Assembly (NCBI GenBank): GCA_038237475.1 | Contig: JBBRYS010000003.1 | Span: 248,001-312,000 of the forward strand | Source of the DNA: JAOAPY01 sp038237475 | GTDB taxonomy: Bacteria; Acidobacteriota; Blastocatellia; Pyrinomonadales; Pyrinomonadaceae | Length of the DNA: 64,000 nt | Reading direction: 5' to 3' | Shown: in pieces, positions 53,077 through 60,119 of the stretch | How positions within the stretch are numbered: position 1 is the stretch's first letter | Layout: each line of letters opens with the position of its first letter | Position numbers and translations under genes: made by a program | Notes under the pieces: model-generated | The model's input: only the letters and a program-made list of their open reading frames with translations | What the model was told of the DNA's origin: nothing | Databases searched by the model: none

Positions 53077-54078
53077 ATGTTCCCACTAAAATTTGCTTGT
53101 GTATTCATACTCCTAACTGCTGTAGTTATTTTGCAGCCGATGACTGTTAAGGGGCAGGTTTATCGCGTGGCGGAGATGAATACGAAACAGATTCAGACTC
53201 TCGACCGGCAAAAAACTGTTGTAATACTGCCGGGCGGGGTTCTCGAACAACACGGACCATATATGCCGTCTTTTACCGACGGCTACTTGAACGAGCGACT
53301 CAGTCGAGACCTGGCTGACGCAATTGTCGCCCGTCCGGGTTGGTCCACGTTGATATTTCCCACAGTGCCGCTCGGCACTGGCGGGGCAAACGAGATTGGC
53401 TATAAAAATGTGTTCCCGGGAAGTTATGGCGTTCGTGCTTTGACGCTCCGCACTGTCTTTATGGATTTGGCCACTCAACTCGGCGATCAGGGGTTCCGCT
53501 GGGTTTTTATCGTTCACGGTCACGGTTCTCCTCTGCATAACCAGGCACTTGACCAGGCTGGTGATTATTTTCGAGAAACGTTCGACGGGCGAATGGTGAA
53601 CCTTGACGGGTTGGAGCCAAAACCTTTCGCCGACTTGCCTCCGTTTCCGACTCTTACGGAAAAGGAGCAGGAAGAAAATGGGCTCGATATACACGCCGGA
53701 ATGTCGGAGTTGAGCCGGATGCTTTATATTCGCCCTGACCTTGTTGATCCGACATACAAGAACGCTCGCCCTGTTTCCGCGCGCTCGATGGAAAATTTAG
53801 TTCAACTTGCGATGGGGGAGACCTGGTTAGGCTATTTTGGATCACCGCGGCTTGCGACTACTGCAAGAGGGGCACAAATCTACCGGCGCCGCTCCGCGCA
53901 GTTGATTGATTTGGCATTAAAAATAATTGACGGTCTGGATGAGCGGACCGTGTCGCGTTTTGCCGACGAAGCACTTTCAGATCCCGGTGAGTTTGCCGTC
54001 TCCAAAGGCTCAATCAAACGCGACGAAGAAATCGAGAAGCGTCAGCGAGATTGGCTGCGAAAGAAAAATCTGAAATGA
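53077..54078 (+). CDS. Creatininase-family amidohydrolase, exported
   Basis: 333 aa. AAGGAG 6 nt before the ATG. A signal peptide covers residues 1-26 (FACVFILLTAVVILQPM). The creatininase fold is recognisable: VILPGGVLEQHGPYMPSFTD with Glu, His and Asp metal ligands, IVHGHGSPLHNQ where NGHGGN is usual, and DIHAGMSELSRML where HAGExxTS is usual. The change of Glu to Met in the last motif may alter metal binding. Family members hydrolyse cyclic or linear amides, such as creatinine or formamides. It lies between two attC-like sites in the island. Confidence 0.85.
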   Translation: MFPLKFACVFILLTAVVILQPMTVKGQVYRVAEMNTKQIQTLDRQKTVVILPGGVLEQHGPYMPSFTDGYLNERLSRDLADAIVARPGWSTLIFPTVPLGTGGANEIGYKNVFPGSYGVRALTLRTVFMDLATQLGDQGFRWVFIVHGHGSPLHNQALDQAGDYFRETFDGRMVNLDGLEPKPFADLPPFPTLTEKEQEENGLDIHAGMSELSRMLYIRPDLVDPTYKNARPVSARSMENLVQLAMGETWLGYFGSPRLATTARGAQIYRRRSAQLIDLALKIIDGLDERTVSRFADEALSDPGEFAVSKGSIKRDEEIEKRQRDWLRKKNLK

Positions 54079-54101
54079 AGTCGCAACTTTCGAGCTGGGG
54101 C

Positions 54102-54206
54102 GCTTAAAAAGCTTGCAGCCGACGGCGCGACAGCATCTCTCCTGAGTAATCTGATTCCCTCAGCTCGAATGCTGATTGCGGCACAGCTAAGGAACGAGCG
54201 TTAGGC
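54102..54206 (+). repeat. attC-like recombination site (type A)
   Basis: 105 nt starting GCTTAAA (54102-54108) and ending in a perfect R' box GTTAGGC (54200-54206). CAGCAT pairs with ATGCTG, and inside that CTGAG pairs with CTCAG. AGCTTGCAGCCG is largely complementary to CGGCACAGCT. It is homologous along its whole length to the site at 56641-56742. It begins 24 bp after the creatininase stop and ends 74 bp before the next gene. Confidence 0.6.
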
Positions 54207-54279
54207 ACTTTGAAATAATGTGGCTGTGGATAGATTTATGCACAAGCCGAGCGGTCCGGTTCTTTTTGGGAGGTGAGGC

Positions 54280-54504
54280 ATGAAGTGTGTAGCCTGCGGG
54301 AGCACCGCACTCGTCGAGGGTGCACTGATAGATAATTCAAGCAGCGGGACCAGTATTTTCAAGCCGCAGGAGTTATCTATTTGGAAAAGCATGTTCGGCG
54401 TCGGGACGCGCGAAGTCCGAGCTTACGGCTGCATTCACTGCCAGCACCTCCAGCTCGCCGTCAGTTTTAGCGATAAAGAATCGACAGCGTTACCAGCAGT
54501 TTGA
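54280..54504 (+). CDS. Small zinc-ribbon protein
   Basis: 74 aa. GGGAGGTGAGGC directly before the ATG is a strong ribosome-binding site. Two CxxC pairs (MKCVACGSTA, GCIHCQHLQL) suggest a zinc ribbon, with KPQELSIWKSMFGVGTREVR between them. It has no signal peptide. Small zinc-ribbon proteins of this kind have no known role. It occupies the position of a gene cassette after the attC-like site at 54102-54206. Confidence 0.75.
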   Translation: MKCVACGSTALVEGALIDNSSSGTSIFKPQELSIWKSMFGVGTREVRAYGCIHCQHLQLAVSFSDKESTALPAV

Positions 54505-54684
54505 AGGCGAGCAGCCGGGTGTGCTGGAGCGAATAAACTCCGAGCCGAGAGAAATGAAGAAGTAAAAGGAAGGCTATACATTCTTATATAAGGCTCCCGG
54601 CCAGGAATTTTTTCCGCCGCGCCGAGATCGTCGCGGACCATCCTGGATTGCAGATCCACGGATTGCGGATTTCCATGTTGTTAA

Positions 54685-54763
54685 CAGGCGCTCAGAGTAC
54701 CGACTCCAGTCGGGTCTTTTCTACGATCAAAAGTCCGCCTGAAGGCGGTACTCTAAGCGCCTG
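54685..54763. repeat. Palindromic element with nested hairpins
   Basis: CAGGCGCTCAGAGTACCG (54685-54702) and CGGTACTCTAAGCGCCTG (54746-54763) are inverted copies matching at 17 of 18 positions. Inside, CCGACT-CC-AGTCGG (54700-54713) and CCGCC-TGAA-GGCGG (54735-54748) form two further hairpins, and TTTT/AAAA can pair between them. A truncated relative lies at 52247. It resembles a mobile or REP-like element. Confidence 0.7.
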
Positions 54764-54767
54764 GGCG

Positions 54768-54790
54768 GCTTGTTGAAAAATGCTCGACCC
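54768..54790. repeat. 23-bp repeat shared with 52424-52446
   Basis: GCTTGTTGAAAAATGCTCGA plus CCC, 22/23 identical to the copy in the IS110 remnant. It starts 5 bp after the palindromic element and about 30 bp before the truncated DUF6265 gene. Confidence 0.55.
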
Positions 54791-54821
54791 GAGAACCGTA
54801 AAACAGTGGGGATGGTTGCTG

Positions 54822-55203
54822 AGCTGCTGAATCCGGCGAAGCCGGGTCCGGAGAACAATGGTTGCCACTCGCCGGCGGCACCATGCTCGGGGTAGGACGG
54901 ACGGTCAGGAACGGCAAGACCGTCGACTATGAATTTCTCCAAATCCGAACGAACGACGAGGGAAAGGCTGTCTACATTGCCATGCCCTCCGGCCAAAAGG
55001 AGGCCACCTTCGTGGCAGCGAAGGTGGTGGAGGGCTCGGTCACGTTCGAGAACCCCAGATATGACTTCCCGCAACGCATCATTTACAAGTCGCTGCCCGG
55101 CGATCGATTAGCAGCGCGCATCGAGGGTAGGTGCGGTGGCACTATGCGCGGAATCGATTTCCCAATGAAGCGAGTTCCCTGCGAAGCCCTCGCAGGTAAG
55201 TGA
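54822..55203 (+). pseudogene. DUF6265-domain protein, 5'-truncated
   Basis: The frame after an in-frame TGA (54819-54821) reads ESGEAGSGEQWLPLAGGTML, then GVGRTVRNGKTVDYEFLQIR, AKVVEGSVTFENPRYDFPQR and RCGGTMRGIDFPMKRV, a DUF6265 domain from its first Trp-Glu region to the end. The signal peptide and first strand are missing, and no start codon with a ribosome-binding site precedes it. Full-length members are exported proteins of unknown function. It is followed at once by an attC-like remnant, so it is probably a decayed cassette gene. Confidence 0.7.
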
Positions 55204-55210
55204 CACAGAC

Positions 55211-55252
55211 GCCTAACCCCTCGGTCAAGCTCGCTTAGCCCGGACGTTAGCC
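55211..55252 (+). repeat. Short attC-like remnant
   Basis: GCCTAACCCCTCGGTCAAGC opens it (perfect R'' RYYYAAC at 55211-55217) and GCTTAGCCCGGACGTTAGCC closes it (R'-like GTTAGCC at 55246-55252). Both ends closely resemble classical attC ends, but the central arm is missing, leaving 42 nt. It lies 7 bp after the DUF6265 stop. Confidence 0.5.
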
Positions 55253-55347
55253 GCTTCCCGGCAGCGCCGCTTGGATGTCTTTCGCCCGCGCTGAACAGGA
55301 TCGTGGGGTGACTACGCAGTGCACCGATCGTGAGGCAGTTACGTCGA

Positions 55348-55440
55348 ATGAAACTGGCTCCAACCACAGTTCAGCAACGATATGAGTTCCTCGATGGACT
55401 GCGCGGCGTTGCCCTGATTACCACGTTCTTGAGAAGGTAG
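55348..55440 (+). pseudogene. Acyltransferase-3 family N-terminal fragment
   Basis: The ATG at 55348 starts MKLAPTTVQQRYEFLDGLRG, then VALITTFLRR and TAG. FLDGLRGVA is the start of acyltransferase-3 membrane proteins. The homology stops after about 22 residues, where a serine-hydrolase fragment begins in another frame. It is a scrap of a roughly 350-residue gene. Confidence 0.5.
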
Positions 55441-55672
55441 TGTTGGGTCAGTTGAAAGAGAGCAGCACGCACGGTGCCGCCATTGCCATCGTAAAGGGCG
55501 ACCGCGTCATCTACGCTAAGGGTTCGACATCTCTAACGTGGATACCGGAACGCCAGCAGTTCAGACAGCGGATGGAAGAGTTTGCAGCCCTGTCCTTCCA
55601 CACAATCTCGAGCTGTTTTTCAGAAGTGTGATCGGCGAGGACTTGCGAGTGAGAATGATCGGGCTACCATGA
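55426..55672 (+). pseudogene. Beta-lactamase-like serine hydrolase fragment with frameshift
   Basis: LEKVVLGQLKESSTHGAAIA, then IVKGDRVIYAKG, matches the N-terminus of class C-like serine hydrolases. A one-base deletion near 55523 shifts frame; restoring it gives FDISNVDTGTPAVQTADG, the expected continuation. The catalytic SxxK region is absent. The later part (LELFFRSVIGEDLRVRMIGLP) is not recognised. The region 55673-55854 holds no gene that I recognise. It contains AGTGGC/GCCACT and a GTTCGGC box near 55800 like that of the site at 56736. Confidence 0.5.
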
Positions 55673-55854
55673 GGATGGCTTCGCTCTGCGCGCAGCGCTT
55701 AGTTCAGCAACTCACTGCACCGGGGGCGGCCATAGACATCTGTCGATTGGTGTGCTGCTTTTAGTGGCTTCTCTGTTTGTGCCACTTCGTAACTCAGACG
55801 TTCGGCGGTGTCATGTTCGCGAAGCGTGCTAATTATGTTTGCCAGGGGTAGATA

Positions 55855-56583
55855 ATGGCTCACACTGAAAGACTTCTCAAACGGAAGAGCCGATACTTTC
55901 TAGTGGCATCATGCCTGGCACTTGTTATAACTTTCGTTGGGTTTTTCAAAACCTTTATTCTCCCCTTCGCTCGCGGGAGCTTTAGCGCGCCGGCCGTGGT
56001 CTATGTCCACGGCGGACTTTTATTTTTATGGACTGCACTTCTCGTTATGCAGTCCCTACTCATCCAGAAGAGGAAAGTGCATTTGCATCGGCGCCTCGGC
56101 TTTGTCAGCCTTGGGCTGGTGCCTTGTGTGATGATTTCCACCATGGCGGTGGGCGTCTATGTATTGAAGAGAGACCTTGCGCTTGGCGGGGGGCAGGTCG
56201 CAATTTCGAGCTTGATCGGGGCATTCACCTCGCCATTGATCTTCGCAGGTTTAGTTGCCGCCGCAATCGTATATCGTCGGCGACCGGAGTTCCATAAACG
56301 GCTCATGTTGCTTGCCATGATCGCGATCATATGGCCGACCTTTTTCCGGTTTCGACATTATTTCCCCTCAGTCGCTCACCCCGAAGTTGTTTTCGCCGTG
56401 ATCCTCCCCGACTGCATGCTATTGGTCGCAATGCTATGGGAAAAGTTGACGATTGGTCGCGTGCACGTGGTCTATCTCACAGTGGGATCGGCTTTGATCG
56501 CAGAAGGCGTTGCGGAGACTTATTTCTTTGATTCCAGCGGCTGGCGTGTTCTTGCTAACTGGCTGGCTAGCTTTTTCATGTAG
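55855..56583 (+). CDS. Seven-helix integral membrane protein, function unknown
   Basis: 242 aa, about seven membrane helices (FLVASCLALVITFVGFFKTF, VVYVHGGLLFLWTALLVMQS, GLVPCVMISTMAVGVYVL and others). Conserved-looking His residues lie in VYVHGG and KVHLHRRLGFVSL, and again in PEFHKRLMLLAM. The pattern resembles DUF2306/cytochrome b561-like membrane families with possible haem or metal ligands, but I cannot assign it. It is intact, in the island, and followed by a type A attC-like site at 56641. The ribosome-binding site (CAGGGG) is modest. Confidence 0.75.
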   Translation: MAHTERLLKRKSRYFLVASCLALVITFVGFFKTFILPFARGSFSAPAVVYVHGGLLFLWTALLVMQSLLIQKRKVHLHRRLGFVSLGLVPCVMISTMAVGVYVLKRDLALGGGQVAISSLIGAFTSPLIFAGLVAAAIVYRRRPEFHKRLMLLAMIAIIWPTFFRFRHYFPSVAHPEVVFAVILPDCMLLVAMLWEKLTIGRVHVVYLTVGSALIAEGVAETYFFDSSGWRVLANWLASFFM

Positions 56584-56640
56584 TCAGTGGGTAGATTAAG
56601 ACGCTCTGTTGCCAAGATGAATAGTTTACTTCAATGCACT

Positions 56641-56742
56641 GCCTAAAAAGCCTTGCGGCGACGGCGAGAGAACATGATTCTCAGTTAGCCTTTTCCCTTC
56701 ACTTGAATGTTGATCGCGCGCCGCTGAAGGCAGGCGTTCGGC
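56641..56742 (+). repeat. attC-like recombination site (type A)
   Basis: 102 nt opening GCCTAAAAAGCCTTGC and closing in GGCGTTCGGC. It aligns along its length with the site at 54102-54206, sharing AAAAAGC-TTGC-GC-GACGGCG, then TTCCCT-CA-CT-GAATG-TGAT-GCG and AAGG-A-G-GCGTT-GGC. AACAT pairs with ATGTT where the other copy has GCAT/ATGC plus a G-C pair, so one stem pair has changed on both sides. R' is GTTCGGC, one base from GTTRRRY. Confidence 0.6.
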
Positions 56743-56786
56743 GTCTAGCCGAATTCGGCGTACTACGAATTGAAGAAAGGTGCCAT

Positions 56787-57233
56787 ATGATTAGCAGCAT
56801 TCTGGTATTGTTCACGATGTCGTGCTTACCGCTGTTTTCATTCCACGTGCCTGAGAATAAGGGTCTCATCTCACTAAGGCGGGATCCAGCCAGCGTGTTT
56901 CGAAGCGTTCTGCAGATGTGGGAAAGCGGAAATCTGTCGCAGTTCAATGAAATCATTGCCGGTGATGACGCCGGACACGTAGCCAGCGGGATGCGTGATC
57001 GCGAAGGACTACGCGCGCGGATACAGGCATTCCATAAGCTTTATCCCGATATTCATTTCAACATCGAAGATCAGTTCGGCCAGGGTGATAAGTTGGTAAC
57101 GCGAATGCGAGCCCTGGGTACGAACAGCGACACCGGGGCGAAGACGGAATTGATGGGAATCAACATCAGCCGGATCGTAAAGGGAAAGCTCGCGGAGGAA
57201 TGGGCGACTTGGGAGCCAATAGCTGCCAGATGA
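56787..57233 (+). CDS. Exported SnoaL/NTF2-like protein
   Basis: 148 aa from the ATG at 56787 (MISSILVLFTMSCLPLFSFH, signal-like), with AAGAAAGG before it. A frame extension upstream to 56634 runs through the attC-like site and is rejected. The SnoaL-like domain has VLQMWESGNLSQFNEIIAGD, then HVASGMRDREGLRARIQAFH and FHKLYPDIHFNIEDQF, ending GKLAEEWATWEPIA. Such proteins are polyketide-cyclase-like or ester-hydrolase-like small folds of mostly unknown function. It fits a cassette gene. CAACG/CGTTG with a GTTGGAT box (57234-57256) directly follows its stop. Confidence 0.8.
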   Translation: MISSILVLFTMSCLPLFSFHVPENKGLISLRRDPASVFRSVLQMWESGNLSQFNEIIAGDDAGHVASGMRDREGLRARIQAFHKLYPDIHFNIEDQFGQGDKLVTRMRALGTNSDTGAKTELMGINISRIVKGKLAEEWATWEPIAAR

Positions 57234-57355
57234 CAACGTCGAACTCATCGTTGGATGCGAGCGGAAACGGCGAGCTACTTATCTACAACTTGTTCGTATC
57301 GTGCTTGACTCGTGCCGCGTCACCTCAACCCTCGGCGGCAAGAGGAGGACTTAAC

Positions 57356-57877
57356 GTGAAAGCGTCAGTTTTTATTGGCACTAGCGTGGACGGGTTCATC
57401 GCTCGAACCAATGGTGACCTCGATTTCCTGCCACCGGGTGGCGGTGAGCCTCATGGCTACTCTGAGTTTATGGACACGGTTGATGCGCTGGTCATCGGCC
57501 GCAAGACTTTCGAAACGGTGCTGGCGTTCGATACCTGGCCTTACGGCGCAAAGCCTGTCTTTGTTCTCAGCAGTCGCGCCCTTGCCCGCGCGCCGGACGG
57601 TGCCGTGGTCGAGCACATGTCGGGGAAGCCGGCAGAAATTTTGTCGCAGCTTGAAGCGCGCGGCTTTGGGCACGTGTACATCGATGGCGGCGTTACCATT
57701 CAAGGATTCTTCCGCGCTGGGCTCATTCAGCGCCTGATTATTACGCACGTTCCAGTACTCATTGGCGAGGGTATTCCGCTTTTCGGTACCCTGCCCCACG
57801 ATGTCCGGCTTCGTCACCTGGCTACTCGGCACTTTCCGAGCGGCCTGGTTCAGAGCGAATACCAGGTTGCCGTATGA
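57356..57877 (+). CDS. RibD C-terminal/dihydrofolate reductase-like protein
   Basis: 173 aa from the GTG at 57356, preceded by GAGGAGG at 8-9 nt. Upstream in-frame codons back to 57200 lack conservation. The DHFR-like fold is clear: VFIGTSVDGFIARTNGDLDF, ALVIGRKTFETVL, VFVLSSRALA and HVYIDGGVTIQGFFRAGLIQ, ending LFGTLPHDVRLR. It uses NADPH. The substrate may be a pteridine or riboflavin precursor. Reductases of this family are common integron cassette genes. It is the last intact gene of the plus-strand island. Confidence 0.85.
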   Translation: MKASVFIGTSVDGFIARTNGDLDFLPPGGGEPHGYSEFMDTVDALVIGRKTFETVLAFDTWPYGAKPVFVLSSRALARAPDGAVVEHMSGKPAEILSQLEARGFGHVYIDGGVTIQGFFRAGLIQRLIITHVPVLIGEGIPLFGTLPHDVRLRHLATRHFPSGLVQSEYQVAV

Positions 57878-58075
57878 CAAGTCGGATAGTAATCCTGAAG
57901 CTAACTGAAAAAGGAATTGAGTTCCACCTCGAAGGATTGCGAGACGATGGTCAGCCGATTCTTCGTCAAGCATCGAATTCGTGAAGTACTCGATGCATAA
58001 CGCTTCGCGCGGGGAGCGGAATCGCACCCTACGCAGCGACGCTCTTGCGCGAGACGCGATCGTCGCTGGACGATC
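57878..58075. other. Right border of the accessory island
   Basis: About 200 bp between the RibD-like gene and the convergent S41 peptidase. No gene is recognised. GCATAAC near 57995 could be a broken attC arm, but no matching GTTRRRY box follows. Confidence 0.4.
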
Positions 58076-59770
58076 CTACTCCGATCGTGTCTGGGCGCGG
58101 AGCGCGGCCAGCGCGAGTTCGCGCGCGCGGGGCATCACTTCTACTGCTCGAGCAATTTGTGGATCTTCACCATTCAGAACCTGCAAAGCCGTGGTAGATC
58201 CGTAAGCCGCCATGGAGAGTTCATAGCGCAGCTGCCGCAACACGAAAGTGCGATCGCGATCCAATTGATCGGGTGTGATTTTGAATTCCGGTTTGGATGC
58301 CACGTAAGCTTTCAGAGACTTGAATACGGAATCGTTCATCGGAAAGTCAGACGCCTGGATATCGTGCTCAAAGTCTATCGGCGCATTCACACCATACTTT
58401 TCGAAACCTGCAACTCTGCCACTCGCCATTTCAAGGGCAAATCCAAACACAGGGTTCAGCATGCGCTGTTGCGTGATCGTGAAATTTGGCGCCTTGACTA
58501 CTTCGTCAGGCGAAATGCCGCCGCCGCCGTAAACCTTTCGTCCGGTATCGGTATGGCTCTCCGGCCCAATTGGGGTTGCTTCCTTCTCACCGGCAGCCGA
58601 GCCGCCCTTCGTGTAATAGTCATAAAAGCCGCCATTCGAGTAGTCTCGTTGAATCAGGCGTCCCGACGGCGTGTAGTACTTGGCCACCGTCAGCAGCAGC
58701 GCAGAGTCGAACACCAGCTGATAGGGATACTGCACCAGGCCCTTGCCGAAAGTAGTCTCGCCCACGATTAAGGCGCGGTCATGATCCTGCAGAGCTCCGG
58801 CCAAAATTTCCGCCGCTGACGCGCTGCCGCCGTTCACCAACACCACCAGGGGCGTTGAGTCAGGTGTTTCGTTGTTGGCAAGGTAAGTTTCCGAACTCCC
58901 TCTTATCCTTCCCTTCTGAGTCAGGATCGATTGGCCGCGTTTGAGAAAGGTCCTGGCCACGTCCACGGCTTGAATCAGGAGGCCACCATGATTTCCGCGC
59001 AAGTCAAGAATGAGTGTGTTCATCCCTTTCTTATGCAGATCGAAAAGCGCTGTTTCGAATTCTTCGGAAGTCGTGCTGTTAAATCCGCCGGTCATCGCAA
59101 TGTAACCGACCCCGGGACGAATTAGGTAAGCTTCCGGAATAGATGGTTGCGAGACGGCATCACGAATAATTTCGACTGTTTCAGCCTTGCCGCTCACCAG
59201 GTGCTGCACCGTTACTTTGACCTTGGTTCCTCGCGAGCCGATCAAAAACTTTCGCACTTCGGGATAGGTCTTGTTCTTCATCGACTGGCCGTCAACTTCA
59301 AGCACTCGATCGCCGAACCGCAGACCGGCGCGCCAGGCGGGTGTCCCCTGAAACGTCGCTCGAATATAAGTGTTGACCTCGCCTCGATCCGTTAAATCAC
59401 CAATCGTGGCCCCAATACCAAAGTACTCCGAGCGCTGTTCGGTTCTGAAGGCGGCAAATTCAACCGGGTCCATGTAGTTTGAATGCGGATCAAGCACGCG
59501 CAACATGCCGCTGATGGAAGACTTGAAAATGGAGTTGTAATCGAGCTTGTTCCCGTCGATGTAGTTATCCTGAATGATGGCGAGAGCGTTACCCAGATCG
59601 GTTTTGATAACCGCCGGTGTGACCGTTCTTGCACTGGAACCTCCGGAGGGGTCGCGCTTTTCCGCCGGCGTAGTCCTCGCAACCCCTTTCGGCTGCGCAA
59701 ATGTAATGAAGGAAAGGGAAAGCGTAACCAGAAGGATAACGATGCCCGATAATGCTGATCTAATTCTCAC
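58076..59770 (-). CDS. S41-family C-terminal processing peptidase with PDZ domain
   Basis: 564 aa. A signal peptide covers about 1-25 (SGIVILLVTLSLSFITFA). After an N-terminal helical region (ALAIIQDNYIDGNKLDYN), a PDZ domain spans about 120-205 (FGIGATIGDLTDRGEV, AGLRFGDRVLEVDGQSMKNK). The S41 catalytic core carries the Ser in LVNGGSASAAEILAGAL and the Lys in TTFGKGLVQYPY. It is a periplasmic serine peptidase of the CtpA type, which trims C-termini of envelope proteins. It converges on the island. Confidence 0.92.
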   Translation of the reverse strand: MRIRSALSGIVILLVTLSLSFITFAQPKGVARTTPAEKRDPSGGSSARTVTPAVIKTDLGNALAIIQDNYIDGNKLDYNSIFKSSISGMLRVLDPHSNYMDPVEFAAFRTEQRSEYFGIGATIGDLTDRGEVNTYIRATFQGTPAWRAGLRFGDRVLEVDGQSMKNKTYPEVRKFLIGSRGTKVKVTVQHLVSGKAETVEIIRDAVSQPSIPEAYLIRPGVGYIAMTGGFNSTTSEEFETALFDLHKKGMNTLILDLRGNHGGLLIQAVDVARTFLKRGQSILTQKGRIRGSSETYLANNETPDSTPLVVLVNGGSASAAEILAGALQDHDRALIVGETTFGKGLVQYPYQLVFDSALLLTVAKYYTPSGRLIQRDYSNGGFYDYYTKGGSAAGEKEATPIGPESHTDTGRKVYGGGGISPDEVVKAPNFTITQQRMLNPVFGFALEMASGRVAGFEKYGVNAPIDFEHDIQASDFPMNDSVFKSLKAYVASKPEFKITPDQLDRDRTFVLRQLRYELSMAAYGSTTALQVLNGEDPQIARAVEVMPRARELALAALRAQTRSE

Positions 59771-60119
59771 GCAACCTCCTAAAATGGCCCGGTTGAACAG
59801 TTGTTGGCGATTTCGGTTAGACCGAAAGCCGCGAATTCAGAATAGCACGGGAAGCCTGTGCCGATGAACCTGCGCTGAATGACGTCCTCACACTTCTTAT
59901 ACAAGACCGCGACTTTGAAGCGCAAAGCGGGGTTGAACGTTGCTCGGCAGAGAGTAGCGACCACAGATTTTAAGTTTGCCGCAAGGACCATACGGTCGCT
60001 TACCGTCTGGAACTCCTGCTTCGCGCCTCGTTCTGCGATAATCCGCTCTCCGAGTGGCTGCCTCGTGTTACCATGGGCGGCCCGTCTTAGCCTGAGCCAA
60101 ACTTTTGGAGGATTCGCGA
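59771..60119. other. Divergent intergenic region
   Basis: About 350 bp between the S41 and M20 peptidase genes, which point away from each other, so both promoters should be here. No open frame with coding character, hairpin or clear promoter box was identified. Confidence 0.5.

Larger units (their letters stand above)
54505..54821. other. Non-coding stretch with dispersed repeats
   Basis: About 315 bp without a gene. It contains the inverted repeat at 54685-54763 and the 23-bp repeat at 54768-54790, described separately. The segment 54505-54680 shows no recognisable frame or site. Confidence 0.6.
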
